Below are positions 33,163-43,299 of a stretch of DNA of 64,000 bases, piece by piece; the stretch's first letter is position 1, and every line of letters begins with the position of its first letter. The notes below the pieces were generated by a model, which was not told the origin of the DNA, searched no databases, and worked only from the letters and a program-made list of their open reading frames with translations. The translations under genes and the position numbers were made by a program. Source of the stretch: Gigaspora margarita (taxonomy: Eukaryota > Glomeromycota > Glomeromycetes > Diversisporales > Gigasporaceae); the NCBI GenBank assembly GCA_009809945.1, contig WTPW01001154.1, positions 120,600 through 184,599 of the forward strand. Reading direction: 5' to 3'.

Positions 33163-33458
33163 ATGAACGCCTAAATACTATAAAATTCTGGTCTTGAGTG
33201 TAACCTGAAATTCAAGCCAAACCTTTAAGATTCTTTGTATTGGCATAAGATAGGGGTGCAAGTTTGTTGTATCGAAAATTTTATGAAAGAATCTGTGCTA
33301 CCACTAGGCTGGACATGACGGTCATGAAAAAAAATTTTTTTTTTTTTAAAATAAAATTTATTAATTATCTTCTTATTAGATTCGGCATAGACAAAGTCCC
33401 CTGACCAGATTCCTGCTATTACCAAAAAAGTTGTTCTACGCGGGGAATGCAAAAATTA
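33163..33458 (+). pseudogene. Broken paralogue of the 94-aa gene
   Basis: The nucleotide sequence follows the 30847-31131 gene closely: TTAAGATTCTTTGTATTGGC matches its codons for KVLCIG, ACAAGTTTGTTGTATCGAAA its TSLLCRK, and TTCTACGCGGGGAATGCAAA its FLHGECK. The putative start is followed almost at once by stops, and there are several indels including an expanded T-run near 33340. It is transcribed away from the intact copy, so the pair is divergent with about 2 kb of mobile-element-filled sequence between. Confidence 0.75.
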
Positions 33459-33499
33459 TTAATTACATTGTTAAAATACACATGAATATTCGAATAATT

Positions 33500-34670
33500 C
33501 TTTTAATGTATGAAACGTTAGGATTTAATATTTAATGATTCATTTTTATTTGTGTTTATTTATTTATTTTTTTTTTTTAATTTTTTACTTTATTATTATT
33601 ATTATTATTTTCGCTTTTTTTTTATTAATAGGTAAATGAATAGTGGTTCTAAAATGACAAATGATATTCCATGATTCACAAATAACACATGCCAATTCAG
33701 AATCAACATAAATTTAGAATGACGTGGAACATTATCATAATAAGGGGGTTTCAGATAAATTTCATAAATCTTATTTTGATAAAATAGGAAGAGATGTACA
33801 AATCTTATTTATACCAGGAACGGAGTCTTCCGTAAGTGAAAACGGAGAGCATGGTTTACCAAAATGTTCAAGGATGTCCACAGTTGGCTATGATTTCTAA
33901 ATATGTAAACTCGGATAATGTCGGGTTTGCTTTTAATTGAATAAGCCATTGAAAGTGTTACCATTGTGACTAAATCGTGGTAAATTTTAGTTGCTTAGCC
34001 ACTTGTGTGCAACATTTTTGCATTTAATGATTGATGTTATGAAAAGTTTGACCAGCGTAAGCGTAGCCAATGTGTGATCATGTCACGTTTTGCGCAATCA
34101 TTTGTTAATGAGTGATTGACGTTTCTATTTGCATTAACGTGTATTGTACCACGATTATATTAACGTAGCGAAAAGTCAATCAATATTTTTGTTTATAATA
34201 ATAAAGTAATAAACGTTTTCATTTAATTTATTATTGATTTGATAGATGACGTGCAGAATAATGTTAAAAGTGTTAATAATATTACTTTACTGTTTATGCC
34301 GCGTCATAATATTAGGTATATTATTTATGTAATACGTTGATAAAGCGCGTTGGTTGTCAATTAGATCAAGAAGTAGATAGACTATAGTTAATAATTTATA
34401 ATAAATTATGTAACGAAAAATTTTTTCAAATAAACGTATCTAATATTTTGAAATTGGTTATTTAGTATTTGACTACGCTCCACTAATAATTTGCATGCGT
34501 ACAGGTTTTTTTCATATATGTTAGTTAATCGTAATGACTCAGTGCGTGCTCGCACATGATATCCATAAATGTAATTATGAAAAAAATTTTTTAAAAAACA
34601 ATTTTGCGTATTCCTGATTAGTTATCTTTTCGATCTGTAAACTCTGTCACTGACAAAAAAAAAAGATTTG
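33500..34670. other. Non-coding; (TTA)n and intergenic sequence
   Basis: A short (TTA)n microsatellite at 33589-33608 is shared with the 3' flank of the intact paralogue. A lone AAGGGGGTTTCAG terminus at 33751 resembles the Harbinger-like family; a possible partner CTGAAATCCCTT lies at 35430 but is far away. The 33830-34400 part has ordinary composition without an open frame. Confidence 0.45.
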
Positions 34671-34682
34671 TAACAAAGTATG

Positions 34683-34989
34683 GGGTCCGTATTATTCGCC
34701 GACAATCACTTCACTGACATAACATTTCACCGACAAATATTCTCCGACAGGTTCATTTTACCGACAGTTTGTTTCACTGAAGCTCATTTCACCGACAAGT
34801 TTTTTTTTAAAAAGCACACTAACTTTAACCCTAATTTTACCCTGACCCTAACGACAATGACCAGAATTACTTTATCGGATAAACGAGCTTCAGTGAAATA
34901 AACTGTCGGTAAAATGAACTTGTCAGTGAATAATTGTCGGTGAAATGTTATGTCGGTGAAGTGATTGTCAGCAAAATAATTGCCACCCC
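34683..34989. mobile_element. Inverted-repeat element with TTCACCGACA arrays, 307 bp
   Basis: Each arm holds several spaced copies of TTYACYGACA (for example 34700-34800 and, inverted, 34890-34980). The centre has AACCCTAATTTTACCCTGACCCTAAC. The flanks AAAGTATG (34675-34682) and AAAGCATG (34990-34997) agree at 7 of 8. A worn relative lies at about 5890-5960. Short frames on both strands are artefacts of the repeat. Confidence 0.82.
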
Positions 34990-35129
34990 AAAGCATGTAC
35001 GTACGTACATGCTAAAAAATACAAGTTTCATTAAAAAAATATGTATATTATAAACATATGATAAGTAAACAACAATATTCATGTATATATCAAACTAACT
35101 AATTACTATATTAATAACCCAGACTATAC

Positions 35130-35200
35130 CCATCCTTAAATAATTTTCCCGTTCCTGGTTTTGCGTGACAGCGCCACGCAGCTACCTTATTTTTTAATTA
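35130..35200 (-). repeat. Conserved 'AAACCAGGAACGG' hairpin tail, copy 2
   Basis: On the minus strand: GGTAGCTGCGTGGCGCTGTC, then ACGCAAAACCAGGAACGGG. It matches 32103-32150 with compensating changes in the stem. Confidence 0.6.
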
Positions 35201-35449
35201 AAATTTGAATACAATTATTTATATGATCTTTATTATTATAAAATATTTTATTGTTAATTGATACTGCTTCTATTAAATAGTTTGTTATCTGCATAGTGAA
35301 AAAATTTTACTTATTTTTCGTCAAATGGAGTCTAAACACTCCATTTCATTTCAGATTTCAAAATTTTGATACACAAATAAGATTTTTTAAACTCTTATTT
35401 ATTTCTGAAATAAGCTATTTTTTTAATTCTGAAATCCCTTAATATGTTA

Positions 35450-36202
35450 GATCTCTTTGTCTGGGCACTAATGACACCTGATGAATACGTAAGTTAGAAT
35501 AGAAGATACAAAGTACAAACTTCATGCATAAATCATTTTTTTTATATTGATCAATATAGCATTAGAATATAGATTTCGATACAAACCCCAAAATAGTAAA
35601 TATATAGTTATTGAATGTGTAGCAGACAATAAGTTATAGTTATTGTATGAGTTGTAGAAAATAACTAAATTTTCAGAGTTAACCTGGGCCACATGGCTGA
35701 AGGCCATGTGACACAGGTTAGCATGTGCAAATTTAGTTATTTATACAATCCCATATAATAACTATTATATTATTTTATGGGTCTGATGTAACAACCTGTG
35801 TGTTATTTTCACACTCAATAAAAGCCAATTTTAATATTATTGGCATGAAATATAAAAACACACATTAGATAGCAGCATAAATAAAAAAGAATCTATGATT
35901 TAAATTATTTGATTAAAATCTCATTCATAAGCTGCATGCTGACAAGGGTCAACAGATCGAAAGATAGGGAGCATTAGCCAGGGGACATACTACACATGGG
36001 CCCAGTTACTTGCATCAAGAATCGATTGGTAAATGAAATCAATATTAGATCATAAATTCATGCAAAGTCAAAAGGACAAGGTGCATTGGTCAAAGGACAT
36101 ATAACATATGCTGACCTGGCCCAGTTATACATGTCAAGATGTAGTCTTCTGATTCTGCTATTTTTCTATTTAACAGCAGGCCTGCTTTAAGCAGGTGGGA
36201 AA
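35450..36202. other. Non-coding flank with hairpin element, copy 3
   Basis: At 35620-35800: TATAGTTATTGTATGAG, CACATGGCT-GAAGGC-CATGTG at the tip, TAGTTATTTATACAATCCCAT and the shared extension ATGGGTCTGATGTAACAACC. At 36176-36208 two small hairpins (CCTGCTTTAAGCAGG, GTGGGAAACCAC) precede CTAGT, a layout like a Helitron 3' end, but this is weak. Confidence 0.6.
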
Positions 36203-37194
36203 CCACCAGCTAGTGTTCCAAATCATTAGTTGAAAAATTGAATAGTTGACAAGTTTTCAATTAACTGATTTAAAAATTTTGTCATCAACTAACAGATTTA
36301 TGATCAACTAGTTCAATTATGATTAATTATTAGTTGTCAGCTAGTTGTCAACTAACTGGTTGCCTATATTAATCAACTACACAACTAGCACTAGTAATAG
36401 CAGTAATTATGTAATGTAATTGCAATTATTGTATATATCAGGTACATTGGCAAAGCTTATTGTCATGTATACATAGCTTTTTTGTAATTTACACCTGATT
36501 TTTACCACTTTAGTATGCACATATTTGTAATATATGCATAATATTTATTGCATAAATTATGTGAAAAAATTATAAAATATTTCTTGCTATTATAAAACAA
36601 GTGTGGATTGTTGGTTAATAATGGTGGTGAACTGAAACAATCTATACATTGAAGCCCATTTTCTTCTTGTTTAAATTCGATTAAATAGTTTTGCAATTAA
36701 AAATTATTATAAGAACCATGTGAATAACAGATAATATAAGCATAATTAATCTATACTCAATTTGTAAAATCAAATAATAAAAAAAAGGATACATCCAAGT
36801 AAAAGTCAAGAAATCTCAACAATAATATAGGAAATTTTACTATTAACAGAACGTATAGTACTAGCTATGGAGCTAGTAGTTAATATCATCACATAAAATT
36901 GGTTGCTTTTAGTCTTAAAAGAATCTGTACAAGTATCTAAAATTGGTAAATTACATATCATATAAAAAAAGAAAGAGAATATTAAATAAATATAAAATTT
37001 TATTCTAGATTTTATCTTGTACGGAATCTGTATAACATGTAAATACTTTTAACAGCAATATTAATATAATAAAAGGTGAAAGAGACATCTTGGTTATAAT
37101 ATCTAAATAGAAGAATCTACAAAGAAAAGTATATATGATGATGAGTTTTATTTAACGATAGCAAAGAAAGAAATAATAGTGATGGTAAAGCATT

Positions 37195-37500
37195 ACCTTC
37201 AATGTTTATTTCAAATTTGAAGAGTGTCAAAAAAAGAAAAGGAAGAAGGCCAGAAAGTTTCGTATAGAGATTTTTTAAAAAAATATAATGCACAATACTC
37301 TCCCCGGATAATCAAGAGGAAAAAGTTGAAAAAGCTTAGTGTTCATTTGAAGGATGTGATACAGAGTATTCGTAGAGTAGTTCAACAAGCAACTTAATAA
37401 ATCACCTCAGGAATACCTATCATATTACAAAAGAAACATATTATTTAAAGTATATACTTTTTACATAATCTTTTACTATAGATATTTATTGAAAAAATCT
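37195..37500 (+). pseudogene. Remnant of hAT transposase N-terminus (BED zinc finger)
   Basis: In one frame from about 37321: KVEKA-stop-CSFEGCDTEYS-stop-SSSTSNLINHLRNTYHI. The Cys-x4-Cys, 'SSSTSNL..HL' and His-x5-His pattern is that of BED fingers at the N-terminus of hAT transposases, where they bind the element ends. The upstream part (near 37230) is lysine/arginine-rich. A short intron-like stretch GTATATAC...ACTATAG follows at 37451-37481. Two stops are single-base changes. The catalytic region and dimerisation domain were not recognisable between here and 43.8 kb. Confidence 0.65.
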
Positions 37501-37732
37501 ATGTTCATCACCTGAGTATTACTTATTTAATTTTCTAATTTGGAATTTAAACAGAAAATATGATTTTTTTTAAATACCACTTATTTTTGAAATAGGTTTA
37601 TTCTGAAACCCCCTATTATTCTACTACTTAGTGCTTGGCACAATTAAACAAAATTTGACAGTCAAGTACTTGTAATTAATTAGGACATCAAGCAAGTACA
37701 GATAATGAATACTACATTATACGTATGTATAT

Positions 37733-39034
37733 TGTACGTCAGATCGATTCTTGCATCAGATCTAATCTGATGCATATCAGATACTGATTTCAATGTAATA
37801 CATATCATCTATCAATTGGTCATCTGATCTGTGTCAGTTGTAATCTGACGCACTGTTAAAAATTATAATCTGAGATGTATAGATTGTAAATTGATGCACT
37901 ATTAAAATCATGCGTTTAATTATTATCTGCGAAATTTAATTTTTATTAGTAAAATAATAAAAAAAATACAAGTGCAACAAACAATGAAATCATAACAATT
38001 AATGAATTGTACCACCAGCTGTTTATTTATTAATTAAAAAATGTAATCAAAATGCACTACTACATATTAAGCATAATGAATTATAAAACCATACAGCTAC
38101 AAATTTCTACCAACATAAAATCCACATACCAAAATTAGAGTGAACAAATGCAAGAACCTAACAGAAATAAGCATCAACAAACAGTGCAATCCACAAGAAA
38201 ATTCCACAGCAAAATCACAAAAAAAAGCATTAGTAAACATAAAAAAAAATATATTATAATGACTCAAAACAACAAATTTGCATTCTGAATCCAATACAAC
38301 AATACTGATAATCCCAATAACGATGAAGACTCTAAAGACAAAATCATGCTGAAAAAGAAGTGTTAGTAAATAAAGAAGAAAAAAAAAGCAATATAATGAC
38401 ACAAGCAAATAAACTTACCAACTTTAATGATAATGACAGCTCCAAAGTGACAAAATCATACTGAAAAGAAGAAGAATTAATAAATACAGAAAAAAAGGTA
38501 ATGTAATGATATAAGCAATAAACTTACTAACTTTAATGATGACAGCTCCAAAGCAATGACTCCAATAATGAAATCACATTGAAAAAAGTGCTAGTAAATG
38601 CAGAAAAAGAAAGAAAAAAGATAACAAAATGATACTCAAGCAATAAACTTATCAAATCTAACAAGATAAAAATCAGCATAAAGGTCGATGTAAATTTAAA
38701 ACACCAATAATGACAAATCTAACAACAAAATTTTACCAGAAAGAAGGGTTAGTAATGTAAAAAAAAAAAAGCAGCGCAAAAATTTAAAAGCTTATATGGA
38801 GTCTAATTTTACATCTCAAAAAGGCCCAAATTTAAATGAGAAAAAGTATTAATACTGCCAAAGAAAAAAATGCTCTATCTTTTTTTACCTGGTGTTCTAA
38901 TCTATGAAAAAAATTTTGATTTTGATGATCTTGCATCAGATTACAACTGACACACATTAGATGACCAATTGACAAATAACATGTGTCACATTAAAATTGG
39001 TATCTAATGTGCAAGAATCAATTTGATGCACAAC
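37733..39034. mobile_element. Long-TIR element, 1302 bp, carrying an exon-intron array
   Basis: TIRs of about 110 bp: left TGTACGTCAGATCGATTC..., right (inverted) TTGTGCATCAAATTGATTC...; both continue CAATTGGTCATCTRATSTGTGTCAG. The flanking 8-bp repeat ATGTATAT (37725-37732, 39035-39042) is a likely target duplication. Between the TIRs lies a minus-strand exon-intron array (38097-38578). Confidence 0.8.
38097..38578 (-). CDS. Hypothetical gene with duplicated exon-intron units (inside a TIR element)
   Basis: On the minus strand: exon 38528-38578; intron 38461-38527 (GTAAGTTT...TTTTCAG); exon 38419-38460 (YDFVTLELSLSLKL); intron 38349-38418 (GTAAGTTT, branch-like TTTACTAACA, TTTTTCAG); last exon 38348-38097, starting HDFVFRVFIVIGIISIVVLD and ending at TAG. 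The introns are textbook fungal introns and are nearly identical to each other, and the exons are related, so the gene grew by tandem duplication of exon plus intron. Further worn units continue to about 38770, where the acceptor has mutated (TTTTCAA). The protein is strongly hydrophobic with membrane-spanning potential; no family is recognised. It may be a captured gene piece. Confidence 0.45.
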
Positions 39035-39061
39035 ATGTATATATATATATATAGTATTGGT

Positions 39062-39621
39062 AGAACCCCAAACAATCTATATAATGTCATATTTGAAAAA
39101 TCGCTAACGGAGGGCCATTTTTTTAAAAAGGTTATATTTGAAAATTAGGTATTGGGTAAAAAGTTTATATTTGAAAATAGGTAATAGGCAAAATGAGTAT
39201 ATTTGAAAGAATAGTAACAGAGTAATTTTTTCAAATGTTATATTTGAAAATTGGTAATAGAAACTGTGAACGTCTGGACCTGTTTTTATTTTTTTTTTTT
39301 TTTTTAGAAAGTGTTAGTCTGGGGTTTTTTTTAAAGAGCATTGGTTTAGTTTTTTTTTTTTTTNNNNNNNNNNNNNNNNNNNNNNNNNNNNNNNNNNNNN
39401 NNNNNNNNNNNNNNNNNNNNNNNNNNNNNNNTTGTTTTTTTTAGAAAGCGTTGGTTCAAAAATTTTTTTTGAAAGCTTACATTTCAAAAATTGGGAACTG
39501 ATACCAAAGCTGGTACCTGATGTTTGAAATGTAGCTGATATATACCAAAGTAGAACCGCTAACAGAAAAAATTTTTACTATGATCCTCAAATATAACCTC
39601 ACATAGATTATTCAGGGTCCT
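39062..39621. mobile_element. hAT-like element, AGRACCC family, 560 bp
   Basis: The ends AGAACCCCAAACAATCTAT and, inverted, AGGACCCTGAATAATCTAT are flanked by a perfect 8-bp duplication GTATTGGT (39054-39061, 39622-39629). Inside are tandem ~40-bp units of TATATTTGAAAATTGGTAA and a gap (39364-39431). Confidence 0.88.
39364..39431. other. Assembly gap (68 N)
   Basis: It lies in a T-rich part of the 39062-39621 element. The apparent open frame across it is a poly-T artefact. Confidence 0.95.
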
Positions 39622-39700
39622 GTATTGGTTAATCTGCAATTTGTTTGATATCCAACTTAATCACAAGTATTTGACTATCAAAATTTTGTTTGATTGTGCT

Positions 39701-39881
39701 AGGACCCTGAAATATACATAGATAGGTCAGATATGAGTTTGCTTATTTTTGAGGTTTTTTATGCAGATCTTTTCTATTTATAGTAATTTTTTTGCTTATT
39801 TTTGAAGTTTTTCCTGCAGATCTTTCCTTTTTTAGTAACCCTATAATTAACCTGACCTATTTATGTATATTTCGGGGTCCT
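39701..39881. mobile_element. hAT-like MITE, AGRACCC family, 181 bp
   Basis: AGGACCCTGAAATATACATA and its inverse TATGTATATTTCGGGGTCCT carry the perfect 8-bp duplication ATTGTGCT (39693-39700, 39882-39889). The interior has a 70-bp direct repeat (GTTTTTTATGCAGATCTTTTC / GTTTTTCCTGCAGATCTTTCC). Confidence 0.93.
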
Positions 39882-39889
39882 ATTGTGCT

Positions 39890-40395
39890 GAGCACTAATC
39901 TTACTTATTCTCTGTAAATTAATCTTATGAGTGCTTGCTCTTCATATAGCACTATTTGAATTGTTTAATCTGCATTATAGGTGAATGCAATATTTAATTT
40001 GTTATTCCTGTTTAAAATCTTAAAATTTTTAATCTAAATTCCTATTTTAATAGTACTTCTCAGGTTACTTAATTTGCATTGTGAGTGCAAATATTAATTA
40101 TATTTGGAACCTAAATGACCCATGCTTATAAGTTTTATAGTTAAAAGTGCCTTTTGGATCATTTTAGCTCATATTGGCCTGGTAAGTATAATAGTTATTA
40201 TAATTATTCACTTAATGCTTCGATTTAAGCATATTTTAGCATCTATTTATTATTAAAGTTATTTTCAGGTTCCTTATTTAATTTACAAGTATTTGTAAGT
40301 GCTTTTCATTTTACATTAAATTTTACTTCATAGACTATTAAGATTTAGTTGTAAGTATATATAATGGGAACAGATATTTTTACATCTGATCTTGA
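39890..40395. other. Non-coding sequence
   Basis: Weak internal similarity (AATCTGCATTATAGGTGAATGC / AATTTGCATTGTGAGTGCAAAT, about 110 bp apart) suggests an old duplication. No gene or element ends are visible. Confidence 0.4.
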
Positions 40396-40567
40396 TATTT
40401 CCACACCCTTTGATCACAAGCATAATATATAAAGTGTATTATAGTTGCAGCAAAAATGAAGCAATATTTTTCATTACTCAATTTTTAAGCCAGAATATTT
40501 GGATCACACATCGCAATATCTTTATAATTTCATAACAATAATTTATAATTTACAAAGGTGTGGAAAT
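40396..40567. mobile_element. Small TIR element beside the SINE insertion
   Basis: ATTTCCACACCCTTTG at the left and CAAAGGTGTGGAAAT at the right form terminal repeats. Its right end overlaps the target duplication of the adjacent SINE, so the SINE landed in the edge of this element. Confidence 0.6.
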
Positions 40568-41044
40568 ACCTGTTTTTTTTTAAAGCGAGATTTATTTTCT
40601 TTTTTTTTTTATTAATGATTTTATAGAATACATTTATACATATTCTACACTACTACTAATCTGTAAATAGAGAGACTAGAGCTACTTTACTTCTAATCTA
40701 AGCTTTACCTGTACATAAACCCACATATATATTATAACAGGATTTATGCATCCGAACCTACTTTATTCTTCTATGCCTGCATTCTCCACATCTCTCATAC
40801 TGGTCTTACTTAACTTCCAGGCAGGTGATCGGTTATAGCCGCAGCAGTTGTAAATCATTGCTTAATTTTACTTCCTGTATGGTATTACAGAGGGACACCA
40901 GATGCCCATTATAGTAAGGCTTCCATCTTCTTACTTTAACAGCCTACAACTTACTCTCTTCACCTGGATCTGGATTATACGATTGCCCCTACTAATTTAT
41001 ACATATTTTTTAAATGATAGTATATAGCAGTTTGTCATATAAGG

Positions 41045-41743
41045 GGGTCATCTAAAGCCAGGTGTGTTCACAAGATTGAAAGCCAATCAAATCATAATAT
41101 TTGATCTTTACGAATTAGCCCGATGAGACAAAAACAAAGAAAAAAAGCGAAAAACACTAAAAATAAAAGAAACGAGTGTCTAAACATATCTAAAAGCATT
41201 AATAAAAAATGTCAGAAAAACAATTTTACTTATAAACCAGGCCTAACCCTAACTAGTGTTATAAATTCAAAAAATTTTTATTCGCGCAAATACAAAAAAA
41301 AAACACACAAAAAAAAAATTTATACGCACATTATATATATGGATAGCCTCGATATATGCGCAAATTTAAATCTATATGCACTGCATCTATATATGGGGAC
41401 GAAAGCATTTCGGGTTTGAAAACCTGAAATTAAAATTTGAAGACGAAATTGTTTTTGACCTATTTTACTTAAAAGACGAAATTATTTGATATCTTTTTTG
41501 AATAGACGAAATTATAAAGAAAATATCTATATAAATTTTATTTGCTCTTCCTTATAAAAAATTTTAATTTTCTTTAGTGAAGACGAAATAGGTCTTTTTC
41601 AAAACTCAATTTCGGTAGCATCACTAGCTGCATCTACTGCGCGAATCCAATTTACATTACTGACCCTAACCCTAACTGACCCTTATCCTAATTTTAATTA
41701 AATAATCAAAAACATGTAAATGCACCTGGCTTTAGCCATCCCC
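41045..41743. mobile_element. MULE-like element, GGGTCAGCTAAAG family, 699 bp
   Basis: GGGTCATCTAAAGCCAGGTG at the left and CACCTGGCTTTAGCCATCCCC at the right are flanked by a perfect 9-bp duplication CATATAAGG (41036-41044, 41744-41752). CCTAACCCTAACTAG and GACCCTAACCCTAACTG lie inside. A second unit at about 41400-41635, rich in AGACGAAAT, may be a further nested insert. The lysine-rich frame 41123-41419 is not credible as a gene. Confidence 0.9.
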
Positions 41744-42003
41744 CATATAAGGAAACTCTCAGAGTTGGTTAGGTATAGGCTATGTTGCATAACTGGGGTT
41801 ACTTCCAACTATGGTTCGTAGGACTGGCCTACTTCTAGTTTTCATTCAAAGTAATTGGTGGTTTCTATTGGTGTGTCTATCATGGCTAATGCTACCTTTT
41901 TTGTATTTCTGCTACCAGCTTGGTGAAACCCTGCTTTTAATACCTTTATACATCTCCAAGTGCAGCTACTTACCCATCTCTGCAATCATAGTTTCCTATT
42001 TTG

Positions 42004-42148
42004 GGGTCAGCTAAAGTGAAGTGAAATTTGGTTAGGGTTAGGGTTACTTTTTTGATGCATTTATTGTTAGAAGGTTATATAGATATCAATAATATAATTT
42101 ATGCAGTATATAGATCATATATTGAATTAACTCCGCTTTAGCTGACCC
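42004..42148. mobile_element. MULE-like MITE, GGGTCAGCTAAAG family, 145 bp
   Basis: GGGTCAGCTAAAG / CTTTAGCTGACCC are perfect termini with a perfect 9-bp duplication CCTATTTTG (41995-42003, 42149-42157). The core includes GGTTAGGGTTAGGGTTAC. It lies inside the minus-strand SINE. Confidence 0.93.
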
Positions 42149-42335
42149 CCTATTTTGCTTTTTCTGCATGTGCCAGAGGTGTTCCTTTTATCATAGACCT
42201 TTTCGCAGGTTCCTATGTATTCCCTTACTCTTTTCTTCACATGACAACCTTTAGACCAGAAATTTTTACTAATTAAGTTTTTACGTGAACTTTCACTAAG
42301 TATAGAATAAGTATTCGTAGATTTTTCTTCTACTA

Positions 42336-42406
42336 GGACTTGAACCAGAAACCTCTAGTGTAGGGTATAGGGGTCTAGACCACTAGGCTACTGGCCCTAT
42401 ACCAGT
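42336..42406 (-). promoter_or_regulatory. tRNA-derived pol III promoter head of the SINE
   Basis: Minus strand: box A TAGCCTAGTGG about 18 nt from the 5' end and box B GGTTCAAGTCC about 30 nt further on, both fitting the tRNA internal promoter consensus. Cloverleaf stems are poorly kept, so this is a SINE head and not a functional tRNA gene. Confidence 0.8.
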
Positions 42407-42733
42407 TGTGGAAATACCTGTTCTCTAAATAATATTTATAATTTGTTTAAAGTTTTTTATCAATCAAGCTTATTTATTAATGGCTTTCAAAATTATTATA
42501 TCTATACAATAGGCAGTTAACTAGGGTTGTGACCCAAACCTTTTTTTTAAAATTATGGCATTACTATTTAGTTTGGGTTTGGGAATCAGCATTTCTATTT
42601 AATTTAGGTTCATGACCAAAACCCAAATTTATATTCTATTTCAGTAAATAATATCAAACTCCACTGATTTATTAAATAAATTTATATATATTTGATGTAT
42701 TGTTAATTAAAACTTTAAATTATTCAAAACATT

Positions 42734-43294
42734 TAATTGATGATCCGCCAGTCATCTGGTGCAAGATCATAGTGTAACATGACGCAGATCACTATGTAAA
42801 TTACATAAGCAGGAAATGCCAAGATTTTTTGACAATCATTCATATAAAATTTTTTTTCGTACTAAGTTAACAGCTAATGCCCACTAATTGAAAGTTGTAG
42901 AGCTCACTGAGACGCATCTAAAGGAGGTGAGATCGTCCAAATTGACCCAGTGGTTGCTGAGTTATCTTTAAAAAACGATTGGCCGACTATATAAAATTAC
43001 TATGTAAACAATAGTTTGTTTACATAGTAATTTTATATCGTCGACCAATCGTTTTTTAAAGATATCTCAGCAACCACTGGGTCAATTTGGACGATCTCAC
43101 CTCCTTAAGATGCGTCTCAGTGAGCTCTACAACTTTCAATTAGTGGGCATTAGCTGTTAACTTAGTACGAAAAAAAATTTTATATGAATGATTGTCAAAA
43201 AATCTTGGCATTTCCTGCTTATGTAATTTACATTGTGATCTGCGTCACGTTACACTATGATCTTGCACCAGATGACTGGCGGATCATCAATTAA
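42734..43294. mobile_element. Near-perfect 561-bp palindrome (foldback element)
   Basis: Arms of about 275 bp with only a few mismatches: TTGATGATCCGCCAGTCATC to GATGACTGGCGGATCATCAA, centre GTAAACAATAGTTTGTTTAC. GC content is higher than the surroundings. There is no reading frame and no clear target duplication. Such identity implies recent formation. Confidence 0.9.
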
Positions 43295-43299
43295 GTCTT

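Larger units (their letters stand above)
40575..42406 (-). mobile_element. tRNA-headed SINE/retroposon with two nested MITEs
   Basis: On the minus strand it starts at 42406 with a tRNA-like head (box A TAGCCTAGTGG, box B GGTTCAAGTCC) and ends in an A-rich tail (poly-T at 40575-40610 on the plus strand). A perfect 16-bp target duplication TGTGGAAATACCTGTT flanks it (40559-40574, 42407-42422), as expected for LINE-mobilised insertion. Without the two nested MITEs (41045-41743 and 42004-42148) the retroposon is just under 1 kb. The body (for example 40640-41035) has balanced composition and no long frame. Confidence 0.9.

Noticed and set aside
34680..34996. Two mirror-image 70-codon frames
   Set aside because: They lie on opposite strands of the TTCACCGACA inverted repeat and encode the same artefactual peptide.
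41123..41419. Lysine-rich 98-codon frame
   Set aside because: It starts inside a TIR element next to its terminus, is low-complexity and has no domain.
42336..42406. Functional tRNA gene
   Set aside because: A and B boxes are present but the acceptor and T stems do not pair; it is a SINE head.
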